Of a stretch of DNA of 64,000 bases, positions 23,800 to 33,902 are shown piece after piece. Position 1 is the first letter of the stretch. Each line of letters opens with the position of its first letter. This DNA comes from Haematobia irritans (Eukaryota; Arthropoda; Insecta; Diptera; Muscidae), in contig NC_134397.1 in NCBI RefSeq assembly GCF_050003625.1, positions 151,982,691 through 152,046,690 on the forward strand, written 5' to 3'. Below the pieces are notes generated by a model that saw nothing but the letters and a program-made list of their open reading frames with translations, was not told the origin of the DNA and searched no databases. Both the position numbers and the translations under genes were made by a program.

Positions 23800-24040
23800 A
23801 CTCAAAGTACTTCCTGATTTCTAAATTCAAGCAAATCGGATAAAAATTACGGCGTATAGATAACCAAGAGGATAAATCGGAATATCTATATATGCGGGTT
23901 ATAGCAAAACATGGATATAAATCGAATTTAACATCGATCTTTGTGGAACTTAAGTACGTCTAGTTTTCCATTTTCACGAAAATCCGATGAAAACTACGGT
24001 GTCAAGTAGATTCGGCCAGACCAAATCTTACCTATAATAT
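23800..24040 (+). mobile_element. Type 2 body remnant
   Basis: CAAATCGGATAAAAATTACG, ATATGCGGGTTATAGCAAAACATGG-type and GATTCGGCCAGACC words resemble the type 2 body and left-end palindrome (compare 41980-42120). Both termini are eroded. Confidence 0.45.
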
Positions 24041-24924
24041 GATTTTATGGCATGCAGAGGAAACATTTTATAATCGTATTTGTACAAAACAAATTAATAC
24101 AAATTGATCTCTATTGCAATCCTTTGCTTTGTTGTCTCAGAAATAAAATGGCAATACCAAAGTCATAAAAATATATATGGACCAAACGTTGAAACCGAAT
24201 CAATTTTCGTTTCTTATTAGTATATGACAAAATGGAATTTTACTCTTTACCATGCACCATATAGTATGGTTATTTATAAGCTCACTTGACTTCGCAATCG
24301 CAAACAATTCTAGTTGCCACAAAAAATCCTCTTAATGCCATTGCTTTTAAGCTCTTAAAAGCCAACAACGCATTTCCATTTAACACAATTTCTCTAATCT
24401 TTAGATTTAGAGATTTAGAATTTGACGAGATGTTGGGTAAACCAAAATAAGTCCAAAGACTGTCCAAACTATGCATGTGAGCTAAAGCAGATGTGTATAA
24501 TACATTGACATTGTTATGTTTTGTTTTAAATCGTCATATATACTTTTAATTTTTTTTTTAATTTAGAGTTCACCAATCCGGTGCTATGCAATAAAAAAAG
24601 GGGAAAAAATCCAGCATTTTCTCGCTAACCCAAAAAGGATGGTCGGAGAATTATATTTTGTTGGAATGGATTTTGAATGAAAAGAGAAAAGAATAATTAA
24701 ATAAAATACCGCAATGGTTCGTGCTGTCCATTGTTATTCAGAGATCCCTAAACCGCATTTTTTGGAGGGGTACTTTTGTATATTATTTTATTTCCGTTTC
24801 CTTTATGGCAAGCAACCGAGAAGAGTTTCGGTTTGGTATGCAACAGTGTGCATACGTTGGAATAATTTTAAAAAGCTTTTATTAGAGAATGAAGGGGCAA
24901 TGAAAATACAAAATATTTTAACTA
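24041..24924. other. No gene or known repeat seen
   Basis: AT-rich DNA with only short uninformative open frames and no repeat shared with the rest of the window. It is one of the few stretches that may be ordinary host intergenic or intronic sequence. Confidence 0.5.
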
Positions 24925-25037
24925 CCCGCCTTGCCTACACAGGGTAGTGCGTTCGAACCCAGTTTCGACCAAACACCAAACAGTTTTTTCAGCGGTAGAT
25001 TATCCCACCTCAGTAATGCTGGTGGCATTTCTCAGTG
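24925..25037 (+). mobile_element. SINE fragment
   Basis: CCCGCCTTGCCTACACAGGG, GTTCGAACCCAG, TTTCAGCGGTAGATTATCCC and CAGTAATGCTGGTGGCATTT follow the SINE order from anticodon-like region to middle body. The head and tail are absent; a foldback and Penelope-like sequence follow directly. Confidence 0.75.
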
Positions 25038-25226
25038 TATCAACCAAGTATCAGAATAAATTCAGGCAGTTCACTAAACCCAAAAGTAAACCACACTTGA
25101 ACGTTCCAAAAAAGGTTTTATATGGTTTTACATGATATCATGTAAAACCTTTTTTCGGAGCGTTCAAGTGTGGTTTACTTTTGGGTTTAGTGAACTGCCT
25201 GAATTTATTTTGATAATTGGTTGATA
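25038..25226. repeat. 189-bp foldback hairpin
   Basis: A nearly perfect inverted repeat centred at 25136/25137. The core 25124-25149 is a 26-bp perfect palindrome; the outer arms 25055-25103 and 25161-25209 are 49 bp of perfect complement; pairing continues to 25038 and 25226 with few mismatches. The left arm has about 10 extra bases near 25113-25123. The right arm runs directly into the hammerhead-bearing sequence, so the left arm looks like an inverted copy of the start of that Penelope-like terminus. Confidence 0.92.
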
Positions 25227-25420
25227 GTTTTGCTGCAAGTAGAGGATGCTGATGAGGAATGTGGTAATTCCGAAACGTGCGTCCACCCAACCATCTTGCT
25301 GTTGGTTAAGCTACACCTGTGGTTTAGTCAATGCATTGTTTTAAGCTGAAATAAAAAAACAACAACAAAGATTAAAGGAAAAAACCAACAATAACAAAAC
25401 AAAACGAAGGAAAAAAAAAT
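25227..25420 (+). mobile_element. Penelope-like element terminal fragment
   Basis: Holds a hammerhead motif (25235-25299) followed by an A-rich tail (AAATAAAAAAACAACAACAAAG near 25350). Hammerhead ribozymes with very short stem III are known from the terminal repeats of Penelope-like retroelements. No Penelope reverse transcriptase or GIY-YIG domain is present, so this is a terminal fragment. The attribution rests on the ribozyme and the adjoining inverted copy. Confidence 0.6.
25235..25299 (+). ncRNA. Hammerhead ribozyme (type I layout)
   Basis: All conserved core parts are present in order. CTGATGA is at 25249-25255. Stem II GGAAT/ATTCC (25256-25260 with 25267-25271) closes the loop GTGGTA. 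GAAA is at 25272-25275. A 3-bp stem III pairs ACG (25275-25277) with CGT (25280-25282) around loop TG. The cleavage-site C is 25283, so self-cleavage would fall between 25283 and 25284. Stem I pairs near the core (TG with CA, then GG with CC after a mismatch) and has a distal helix GCAAG/CTTGC (25235-25239 with 25295-25299) separated by an internal loop. Activity is inferred, not shown. Confidence 0.85.
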
Positions 25421-27067
25421 AAATAAAATGTTGACAAAATTTTCTATAGAAATAAAATTTTAACAAAATTTTCTATAGAAATAAAATTTAAGAAAGTTTT
25501 TCTATAGAAATAAAATTTTGGTAGATTATTTTTGGCTCGAGTGGCAACCATGTATATGGACCAATTTTTGAGTGATTGGGGATCGGCTATATATAACTAC
25601 CCAGCAAAAACTCCTATTACCAGGTATGAGTACAAGTATGCCTGCGCCAAATGGGTAACAACTTCCTCGTACATATATCAGTAGTAATACTTTTACACAC
25701 GCATGACATTGGAGGAAAGTACTTCCGTGCAAGCATACCAGCAGTTGAAAAATAAGTACTTCTTCGCAAGCATACCAGCTCTCCAAAAATAATATCTTTA
25801 CCATAAAGATACCCAAAAAGTGCGAACTCACCCCTGTTGTTTTCTAATCCAACACACTATACCACGCTCCACGACATGGACCTATTCAATGATGTTATTT
25901 TGTAATATAAATTATGTATTATACAATTTTAGAAAACAAAGGTATATTTTATTGACAATTTTTTTCTGAAATGTAATTTGGCATTATTTGTCGCTACTAT
26001 TAACGGTGCATACTGTAGAGCCGAACCCGGACCTCAAGATATGATTTTGATTACCGGCATTAGTAGAAAGAATCACTTTTTGCCTACACAGGTAAGTTAT
26101 TATTTTTAAATCCCAGGTAATACTGCAAGTAGTAACTTTTTGATTACCGGTATTACTGAAAGAATCACTAGTGCTTAACCAGTTTTTGCTGGGTATAGAC
26201 CGATATGGACCAATTTTGGCATGGTTGTTAGAGGCCATATACTAATACCACGTACCAAACTTCAACCGAATCGGATGAATTTTGCTCCTCTAAGAGGCTC
26301 CGGAGGTCAAATCTGGGGATCGGCTTACATGGGGGCTATATATAATTATGGACCGATATGGACCAATTTTGGCATGGTTGTTAGAGACAATATACTAACA
26401 CCACGTACCAAATTTCAATCGGATCGGATGACTTTTGCTCCTCTAAGAAGCTCCAGAGGTCAAATCTGGGGATCGGTTTATATGGGGCCTATATATGTAA
26501 TTATGGGCCGATGTGGACCAATTTTTGCATGGTCATTAGATAACATATACCAACACCATGTACCAAATTTCAGCCGGATCGGATGAAATTTGCTTCTCTG
26601 AGAGGCTCCGCAACCAAATCGGGTAATCGGTTTATATGGGGGCTATATATAATTATAGACCGATGTGGACCAATTTTTGCACGGGTATTAGAGACCGTAT
26701 ACCAACACCATGTACCAAATTTCAGCCGGATCGGATGAAATTTGGTTCTCTTAGAGGCTCCGCAAACCAAATTTGGGGTCCGTTTATATGGGGGCTATAC
26801 GTAAAAGTGGACCTATATGGCCCATTTGCAATACCATCCGACCTACATTAATAACAACTACTTGTGCCAAGTTTCAAGTCAATAGCTTGTTTCGTTGGGA
26901 AGTTAGCGTGATTTCAACAGACGAACGGACGGACATGCTTAGATCGACTCAGAATTTCACCACCACCCAGAATATATACTTTATGGGGTCTTAGAGCAAT
27001 ATTTCGATGTGTTACAAACGGAATGGCAATGTTAATATACCCCCATCCTATGGTGGAGGGTATAAAA
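25421..27067 (+). mobile_element. Type 1 element lacking its left end
   Basis: A short 29-bp array (25421-25535) ends at GGTAGATTATTTTTGGCTCG and GGCAACCATG (to about 25551). Modules start, are interrupted at 25600-26193 by a family G element, and continue to 26850. The right end has CGAACGGACGGACATG, an ATATATAC tract and hairpin CCTATGGTGGAGGGTATA at 27067. The ACAAGTA left end is missing; Penelope-like sequence abuts the array. Confidence 0.83.
25600..26193. mobile_element. Family G inverted-repeat element, 594 bp
   Basis: CCCAGCAAAAACT at 25600 and AGTTTTTGCTGGG ending at 26193 are perfect inverted ends. TA flanks both sides (25598-25599 and 26194-26195), and the empty site ATAACTATAGACCG survives in the copy at about 37434, confirming a TA target duplication. 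Inside, ATTACCGGTATTACTG and TAGTAATAC-like words alternate in both orientations; no transposase. Confidence 0.9.
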
Positions 27068-27279
27068 AAGGTGATGATTTGCTAAGAACTGGTAGAGTTT
27101 GAAACGTTCTTGTCGCAGTTTTCTTTTGGGGAAACCACATAAGTTTTACCTTCATTGAATAATGTCTCTAGCGCAAAAAAGAAAAGAGGTGGTTGATCAA
27201 AATGGTACATATTTAATTAGATAATATTCATTGTTAATTGCCAGTCTTCTGGGTTTAGATTTATATCGTTTCATCTGTT
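27068..27279. other. Unique spacer, nothing recognised
   Basis: AT-rich sequence between a type 1 right end and a decayed type 2 right end; no coding signal. Confidence 0.4.
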
Positions 27280-27835
27280 TATATCCGTCGCCCAAGCATG
27301 GTAATGGGGGCATAATAAGTTTCCCAATTCCATTTGTAACACATCGAAATATCGATTACCGACTATACAAGGTATTCTTGACCAATGAGAAGATGACATA
27401 ACCATATCCATCTGTTCGCCAGTTTTTTGTAATCAGTTCAATATACTGCTATATGTTATCGGTATCGAGACACGGATCTCGCAATTTGACTGTGCAAGGC
27501 GGGTATGCTTTCCATTGCATCACGATGGCTCCCTATCCATGTTTTGGTATAACCCCCATAAAGTCGGATCTTCAGATTTGACTTTTAGATACCGTAATGT
27601 TTATCCAGTTTGCCTGTAATGAAAATTGCACGAAACTAGAAGGAAAATTTCTCGTGTTTACATTTCGTACAGACTTGCATAATGCGGAAAAATTTTTTAT
27701 AGAATTTAGATTTCAAATCATATGAAAGGCGTTATTTCATCGGATTTTTGTGCAAAGTTAGACGAGATGTTTAAGATTCCTCTAAAACTTAACCATAGGA
27801 GGACGTTATAAATCCAGAATGTGATTTAATCTCCA
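27280..27835 (-). mobile_element. Decayed type 2 element with SINE fragment
   Basis: ATATCCGTCGCCCAAGCATGG and the following CATAATAAGTTTCCCAATTCC, CATCGAAATATCGATTACCG are a diverged type 2 right end. GTATAACCCCCATAAAGTCGG and AAAGGCGTTATTTCATCGG are body words also found at 16260 and 41800. The left end is lost. A SINE head fragment interrupts at 27464-27533. Confidence 0.65.
27464..27533 (-). mobile_element. SINE head fragment
   Basis: On minus: GGGAGCCATCGTGATGCAATGG (A-box region), then GCATACCCGCCTTGCACAG, matching the SINE head. The B-box is mutated and body and tail are absent. Confidence 0.7.
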
Positions 27836-28573
27836 AGAAGAAACTTTATTTATCTCATCCTCTTGAATTCAGATATTTATTTGCCTATCATTACCAGTTT
27901 TTTATGTATTGAAAGTAAAAAGTATTGTCCAATATGGTTGGGAATATTTTGGATTTGTTTAATTAAAGCTTGTTGTCGGTATTAGAAGAACAGTTTATCA
28001 ATATAGTCTAATAATGGAAATGAGTATGTCGTGCAATAAAGGGAATTGACAGTGTTGCTAGTATTGGGTATTTTTCCTCAAATTGGTGATTGGGAGCGAA
28101 CTCCCATTTTCATTTCTAGAGAATTAGGAAGACTGTGTACTGATGTTGCTTTTCGAAATTTTGTAGCTCGCAAAAATGTTATATTTTTTAATTGTTTAAA
28201 TTATTACTGATTTTCTACAGCAAAGCCCATATCTTTAATAGGTTTCCAGAAAAACTTGTGAAAAATGTATTGTGAATTTCTGTGAGGAATTTAAATTTAA
28301 GTTGGGAATAGTTAAGGACGAAAGCGTCTTACTTTGGGAATAAGAGCTAAAAGAATACCGGAAACATTTGGAACTGAAACATCTGTCTTCCAAACTATTT
28401 TGGATAAAATTTTTACCTTTCCATACATCATAACATTATCAACGAAAATTGCAACAAACTAAATTCTATTTTTTCAAATTTTTTTGGCTTAAATTTCTAA
28501 GAAAGTAAATTTGATCTTTCAGAGTAGACTCAAAAATTATAAAAAATGTTATCAAAAAACTTTAGTTCATATT
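27836..28573. other. No gene or known repeat seen
   Basis: AT-rich sequence without recognisable protein similarity or repeats shared with the window; possibly host-derived intergenic DNA. Confidence 0.5.
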
Positions 28574-28788
28574 TATACCCAGCGCCACACTGTGGAACAG
28601 GGTATTATAAGTTAGTGTTTGCAACACCCAGAAGGAGACGAGATAGACACATGGTGTGTTTGGCAAAAATGCTCAGGGTGGGCTCCTGAGTCGATATGGA
28701 CTTATATGGCCCCAGAAGCCAGAGTTTTACCCTAATTTGCTTAAAATTTTGCACAAGAAGAACAATTAATACTATAGTCAAGTGTGCC

Positions 28789-28923
<135 letters not shown>

Positions 28924-29787
28924 CGCCCGATATGGACTTATTTTTGCCCCAGAAGCCAGAGTTGTACCCTAATTTGCTTAAAATTTTGCACAAGAAGAAC
29001 ATTTAGTATTATAGTCAAATGTGCCAAATTTGGTTGAAATCGGTTCAGATTTGGATATATCTCCCATATATAGCTTTCGCCCGATTTACACTCATATGAT
29101 CACAGAGGCCAATTTTTTGATCCGATTTAGTTGAAATTTTGCATAGGGAGTAGAATTAGCATTGTAGCTATGCGTGCCAAATTTGGTTGAAATCGGTTCA
29201 GATTTAGATATAGCACCCATATGTTTTTCTGATTTCGACAAAAATGGTCAAAATACCAACATTTTCCTTGTAAAATCGCCACTGCTTAGTCGAAAAGTTG
29301 TAAAAATGACTCTAATTTTCCTAAACTTCTAATACATATATATCGAGCGATAAATCATAAATAAACCGTTGCGAAGTTTCCTTAAAATTGCTTCAGATTT
29401 AAATGTTTCCCATATTTTTTTCCATTAGTGCATTTTTTTACAGTAGTGCATTAGCCGACTTAAATTTTGAGCCTATACACCCTCAAAAAAAATCGCTTCT
29501 TTAACATATGTTCCAAACATATTTTGCAGGAAGCACATATATTATTGCATACTGCCGAAACATTAATATGTTTGTTTTATGTGAACATATTATATGTTTG
29601 GAAGCATTTTGAGCCAAAAATATTATATGCTTGGAAGAATTTTTCCCAAACACGATTGTGCTCATTCCCTAACATACTCGTAATTTTCACTTCCACGAAT
29701 TTTTTTAGTTATTGGCACCTTTCTCTGTAATACAAATAATGTTGAAGAAATTATTCACTTTTATAAATTTTTTAAATTTTACCTTTC

Positions 29788-29858
29788 GCCTGCACGGAGA
29801 ATCGAACCGAGGACCATACAGTTTGTAAGCCAACACACTATCCACTGGGCTACGTACC
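29788..29858 (-). repeat. tRNA-like segment, minus strand
   Basis: On minus, a B-box-like GGTTCGATTC (29809-29818) and an A-box-like TAGCCCAGTGG (29842-29852) are in tRNA order and spacing, with GGCTTACAAAC between. I could not fold a proper cloverleaf, and the same segment recurs in other family A and D elements, so it is a tRNA-derived module and not a tRNA gene. Confidence 0.7.
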
Positions 29859-29973
29859 TGTTATAGTCACCAGTAGATATTTATCGTTTTAAGTTACATT
29901 TATATAGCATAGTTTGCAGCGCCCACGAGCCCATGCAAACATAACATTATTTAACAGAAACATACATTTGTTT

Positions 29974-30059
29974 GCCACGTGGAGCAGTGGTTAGCATGTC
30001 TGCCTTGCATGCAAAAAGTCGTGGGTTCAATCCCTGCTCCGACCGACCATTTTTTTTTG

Positions 30060-30084
<25 letters not shown>
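29974..30084 (+). repeat. tRNA-like segment, plus strand, with T-run terminator
   Basis: GCCACGTGGAGCAGTGGTTA holds an A-box (TGGAGCAGTGG, 29980-29990); GGTTCAATCCC at 30024-30034 is a B-box; GCTCCGACCGACC closes the segment. A long T-run (30050-30084) follows, which would end Pol III transcription. It resembles, but is not identical to, the head of the window's SINE (GTGGTGCAATGGTTAGCATG), so it is a related tRNA-derived unit captured by the element. Confidence 0.75.
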
Positions 30085-30092
<8 letters not shown>

Positions 30093-31157
30093 CATTTATA
30101 TTTATACTATATTAATTTTTTTAAATGAAACATCGAAATGTGCGTTATTAAAGATTTATAGTCAGTAACAGTGCTTGATATAAACGAAATTGAATAATTT
30201 TTGGATAAAATATTATTTTTTATTGCAAAAATAACAATCTTGTAATAAAAAACTGTTTTTGTACAAAACTTTAAAATTTGGAAGGAAATCAAAAACTAAC
30301 AAAAGAAGAACGTGGAGTCGAGTATAAACATACATACATAATTTTATAATATAAACATAAATTTATTTAGGAGTGAACAGTTTTTTACTAGCATTTAACA
30401 CCATCGCTCTAAAATTCCTTTTATTTTTCTTTAATAATTCATTTTAAAGAAAATAAACTTTTTAAATTGTTTTAGCTGTAAAAGTCGAACTTAATGCCCG
30501 ATTTTATATTTGATGGTGTCCGTCAACTCCTCGTGGACTACTTTTTAATAAAGAGAAACTAAACTTTGTTTTTTTTACATTTTACTGTGTAATTTTTCAC
30601 TATTTCCTCCTTATTTCATTTTACCGTCCCAACTCTAAAAAGAGTATAGTGCCCTTTCGTTAGTTTTATGAAGACCCCTGATTTCTTTTAACGAACCAAA
30701 AAAAAAAAAAAATAATGCCAAAATGATAAACAAAACACATGTCCACACATACATAAAATGCTGCTCTCAAGGCGAAAACATAAGCTGTTTGTTTTTCAAA
30801 TTTCTCTTCTCTTGGTTCAGAATGTATATTCTCTTTATTCAAATTAAATAATATTTAGACTTAAACATATCAAATTTTTGGCCTTATCATAAAACAGTTT
30901 TCCGAAACAACATACAAGCGGTTTCACAGAAATTGTTCTCTTTTGACTCTTTTGCTGTGTTATATTGATATCTTTCGTCAACTCTCCCGGTTTCCATCTC
31001 TATTTCTCTCTATATTCTCTCTGTCGCTTTGAATAAACTATCACAACATATGTATGTTTAGTTGAAATTTGTAAATTTATATATGTTTGTATTCACACAT
31101 ATGATTTTTATGAAACATTCATGCCCCAAACATAATATATTCTAACATATTAACATA

Positions 31158-32308
31158 CACGCACAGAAAAAACATGTTTGGACATGGTTGCCGCATCCAT
31201 TTAATGCTTATTTAGAGTATGTAATTGTCGCGAAAACCATGTATTTTGTCTTTGTAAAAATAATTTTCGAGCGGAGAAAAATATATGTTGGCAATAAGCA
31301 TTTAAATGGTTCTCAAATGCCGCAAACATGTTCTATTATTTAAATGATAGAATTTGAGACCATTATATGGTCAGGAAAATCATGTATCTGACCATTCAAT
31401 TTTTTGACTTTTTTGCAGAGAAAAAAATATTTTTATAGTTTACGTATAGACATGTCTACAACCATTACATGGCCATAAAGACCATGTACATTGTTTTCGT
31501 GACCATTTAATTTTTTAATTTGTTTGCAGCGACAAGAATTTTATAAAAACATTGAGCAGGTACACACGATTTTCATTTTGCGCGTCAGTCGTGTGTTTAT
31601 TGTTTATTGGAATGGACGGAGAATACGGAATTATTGTGTTTTGTGTTAATTTATTTATTCAGAAATGGCACGTGGTTTTATGTGAATATAAAAAAGGAAA
31701 GTGTAATTGAAAAAAATATACCTGGTTTTTGTTCTGCATTTTGATATATGGTATAATTTATTTTTATTTGCAGTTATATGATGTCTGCGTTTGTACATTT
31801 GATGGGCACGAAGTAAATATGGAATGATTACTTATTGTTGAAATTGAACCAAACTAGAGTGTGTAAAATTATGTGAAGTTTGCTTGCACGACATTATAAA
31901 TACAAATAAACAATGAATTAGTTTATAAATAAATAAAAACAAATAAATAAAGTTGATTTTGTGTTTTCTTTTCTCAAGTGGCGTCCTTTTTTCGACGACG
32001 AAAAAAGTTTTTTCATAAAAATCAAAAAATTTTAGGTTGTGACCATGTTCTTTTAACTAGAAGAAAAACATTTTTGACGAATAACATAACATTTTAGATC
32101 GTGACCATTGTCTTTTAATGGAAACAAAATTCTTTTTATCAATATAATAACATTTTAGATGAGGACAATTGTATTTTTCTTAGAACCATGTTCACTGAGC
32201 CAACATGGTTGCAGGTTAAAACGTTACATGGTCGCCGCAAAAATAGCTGCTATCATATTATTTTGCTCTTCGAATATGATTGTGGCAATCATGTTTCTTC
32301 TCTGCGTG
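31158..32308. mobile_element. Family B element, long copy (1,151 bp)
   Basis: Left end CACGCACAGAAAAAACATG and right end (on minus) CACGCAGAGAAGAAACATG, TA on both sides (31156-31157 and 32309-32310). ACATGGT, CCATGT and GACCAT words recur throughout. It sits inside the family A element, which resumes with GATGTCCCAAACATTTAG. No long open frame. Confidence 0.87.
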
Positions 32309-32337
32309 TAGATGTCCCAAACATTTAGTGTTAGTTT

Positions 32338-32799
32338 AGGAAAATTACATGTTCGCACTTAAATATATTATGGTTTAAAATCGTGCCCGAAACACATTTT
32401 GTTTATATCGGAACATATGAAAAACATATTTTTCTAACAGTGTAGATTTTGTATAAGTCTATCAAATTCTGTCCAGATCGAGTGATATTTAAATGTATGT
32501 ATTTGGGACAAACCTTTATATAGAGCCCCCAACACATTTGACGGATGTGATATGGTCTCGAAAATTTTAGGAAAATAACATGTTCGCACTTAAATATATT
32601 ATGGTTTAAAATCGTGCCCGAAACATATTTTGTTTATATCGGAACATATGAAAAACATATTTTTCTAACAGTGTAGATTTTGTATAAGTCTATCAAATTC
32701 TGTCCAGATCGAGTGATATTTAAATGTATGTATTTGGGACAAACCTTTATATAGAGCCCCCAACACATTTGACGGATGTGATATGGTCTCGAAAATTTA
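32338..32799. repeat. 231-bp tandem duplication across a transposon junction
   Basis: Positions 32338-32568 are repeated at 32569-32799 with a shift of 231 and only a few changes (for example AAATTACATG against AAATAACATG). Each copy holds the last 105 bases of the family A element plus about 125 bases of type 4 host, including the TA junction, so the duplication happened after the insertion. Confidence 0.93.
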
Positions 32800-32865
32800 G
32801 ATCTACAAAGTGGTGCAGGGTATAATATAGTCGGCCCCGCCCGAATTTAGACTTCCCTTACATCT

Positions 32866-33902
32866 TATACCATGCGCCACACTGTGGAACTGGGTATTAT
32901 AAGTTAGTGCATATGTTTGCAACACCCAGAAGGAGACGAAATAGACACATGGTGTCTTTGGCAAAAATGCTCAGGGTGGGCTCCTGAGTCGATATAGCCA
33001 TGTCCGTCTGTCCGTGAACACATTTTTGTAATCAAAGTCTAGGTCGCAGTTGTAGTCCAATCGACCTCAAATTTGGCACAAGTATGTGTTTTGGGTCAGA
33101 ATAGATCCCTATTGATTTTAGAAGAAATCGGTTCAGATTTGGATATAGCACCCATATATATCTTTCGCCCGATATGGACTAATACGGTCCCAGAAGCCAG
33201 AGTTTTACCCCAATTTGGTTAAAATTTTGCACTAGGAGTACAATTAGTACTATAGTCTAGCGTGCGAAATTTTATTGAAATCGGTTCAGATTTGGATATA
33301 GCTCCCATATATATCTTTCGCCCGATATGGACTAATACGGTCCCATATGCCAGAGTTTTACCCCAATTTGGTTGAAATTTTGCACTAGGAGTACAATTAG
33401 TAGTGTAGTCATTTGTGCCAAATTTGGTTGAAATCAGGTTCAGATTTAGATATAGCTCCCATATATATGTTTTTCTGATTTCGACAAAAATGTTCAAAAT
33501 ACCAACATTTTCCTTGTGAAATCGCCACTGCTTAGTCGAAAAGTTGTAAAAATGACTCAAATTTTCCTAAACTTCTAACACATATATATCGAGCGATAAA
33601 TCATAAATAAACTTTTGCGAAGTTTCCTTAAAATTGCTTCAGATTTAAATGTTTCCTATATTTTTTTACTAACATTGTGTTCCACCCTAGTGCATTAGCC
33701 GACTTAAAGTTTGAGTCTATAGATTTTGTAGAAGTCTATCAAATTCTCTCCAGATCGATTGATATTTAAATTTGGGACAAACCTTTATATATAGCCCCCA
33801 ACACATTTGACGGATGTGATATGGTATCGAAAATTTAGATCTACAAAGTGGTGCAGGGTATAATATAGTCGGCCCCGCCCGACTTTAGACTTTCCTTACT
33901 TG
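32866..33902 (-). mobile_element. Type 4 element, complete copy, head-to-tail with the previous one
   Basis: Hairpin TATACCATGCGCCACACTGTGG begins four bases after the end of the preceding type 4 copy. A GTCCGTCTGTCCGTG tract lies at about 33002; modules have a 153-bp period (TCTTTCGCCC at 33161 and 33314). The end has GTGGTGCAGGGTATAATATAG, CGGCCCCGCCCGAC and TTTCCTTACTTG at 33902. It keeps the empty target site used by the family A insertion in its neighbour. Confidence 0.87.

Larger units (their letters stand above)
29478..32442 (+). mobile_element. Family A element, long copy (2,965 bp)
   Basis: Begins CACCCTCAAAAAAAATCGC and ends ATTTTTCTAACAGTG, with TA on both sides (29476-29477 and 32443-32444). 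The empty site, CTATAGATTTTGTAG, survives in the second type 4 copy near 33718. Inside are two tRNA-like segments in opposite orientation (29788-29858 minus, 29974-30049 plus), a T-rich block, a long AT-rich middle (30085-31150) shared with 42780-44920, and a family B insertion at 31158-32308. Confidence 0.87.
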
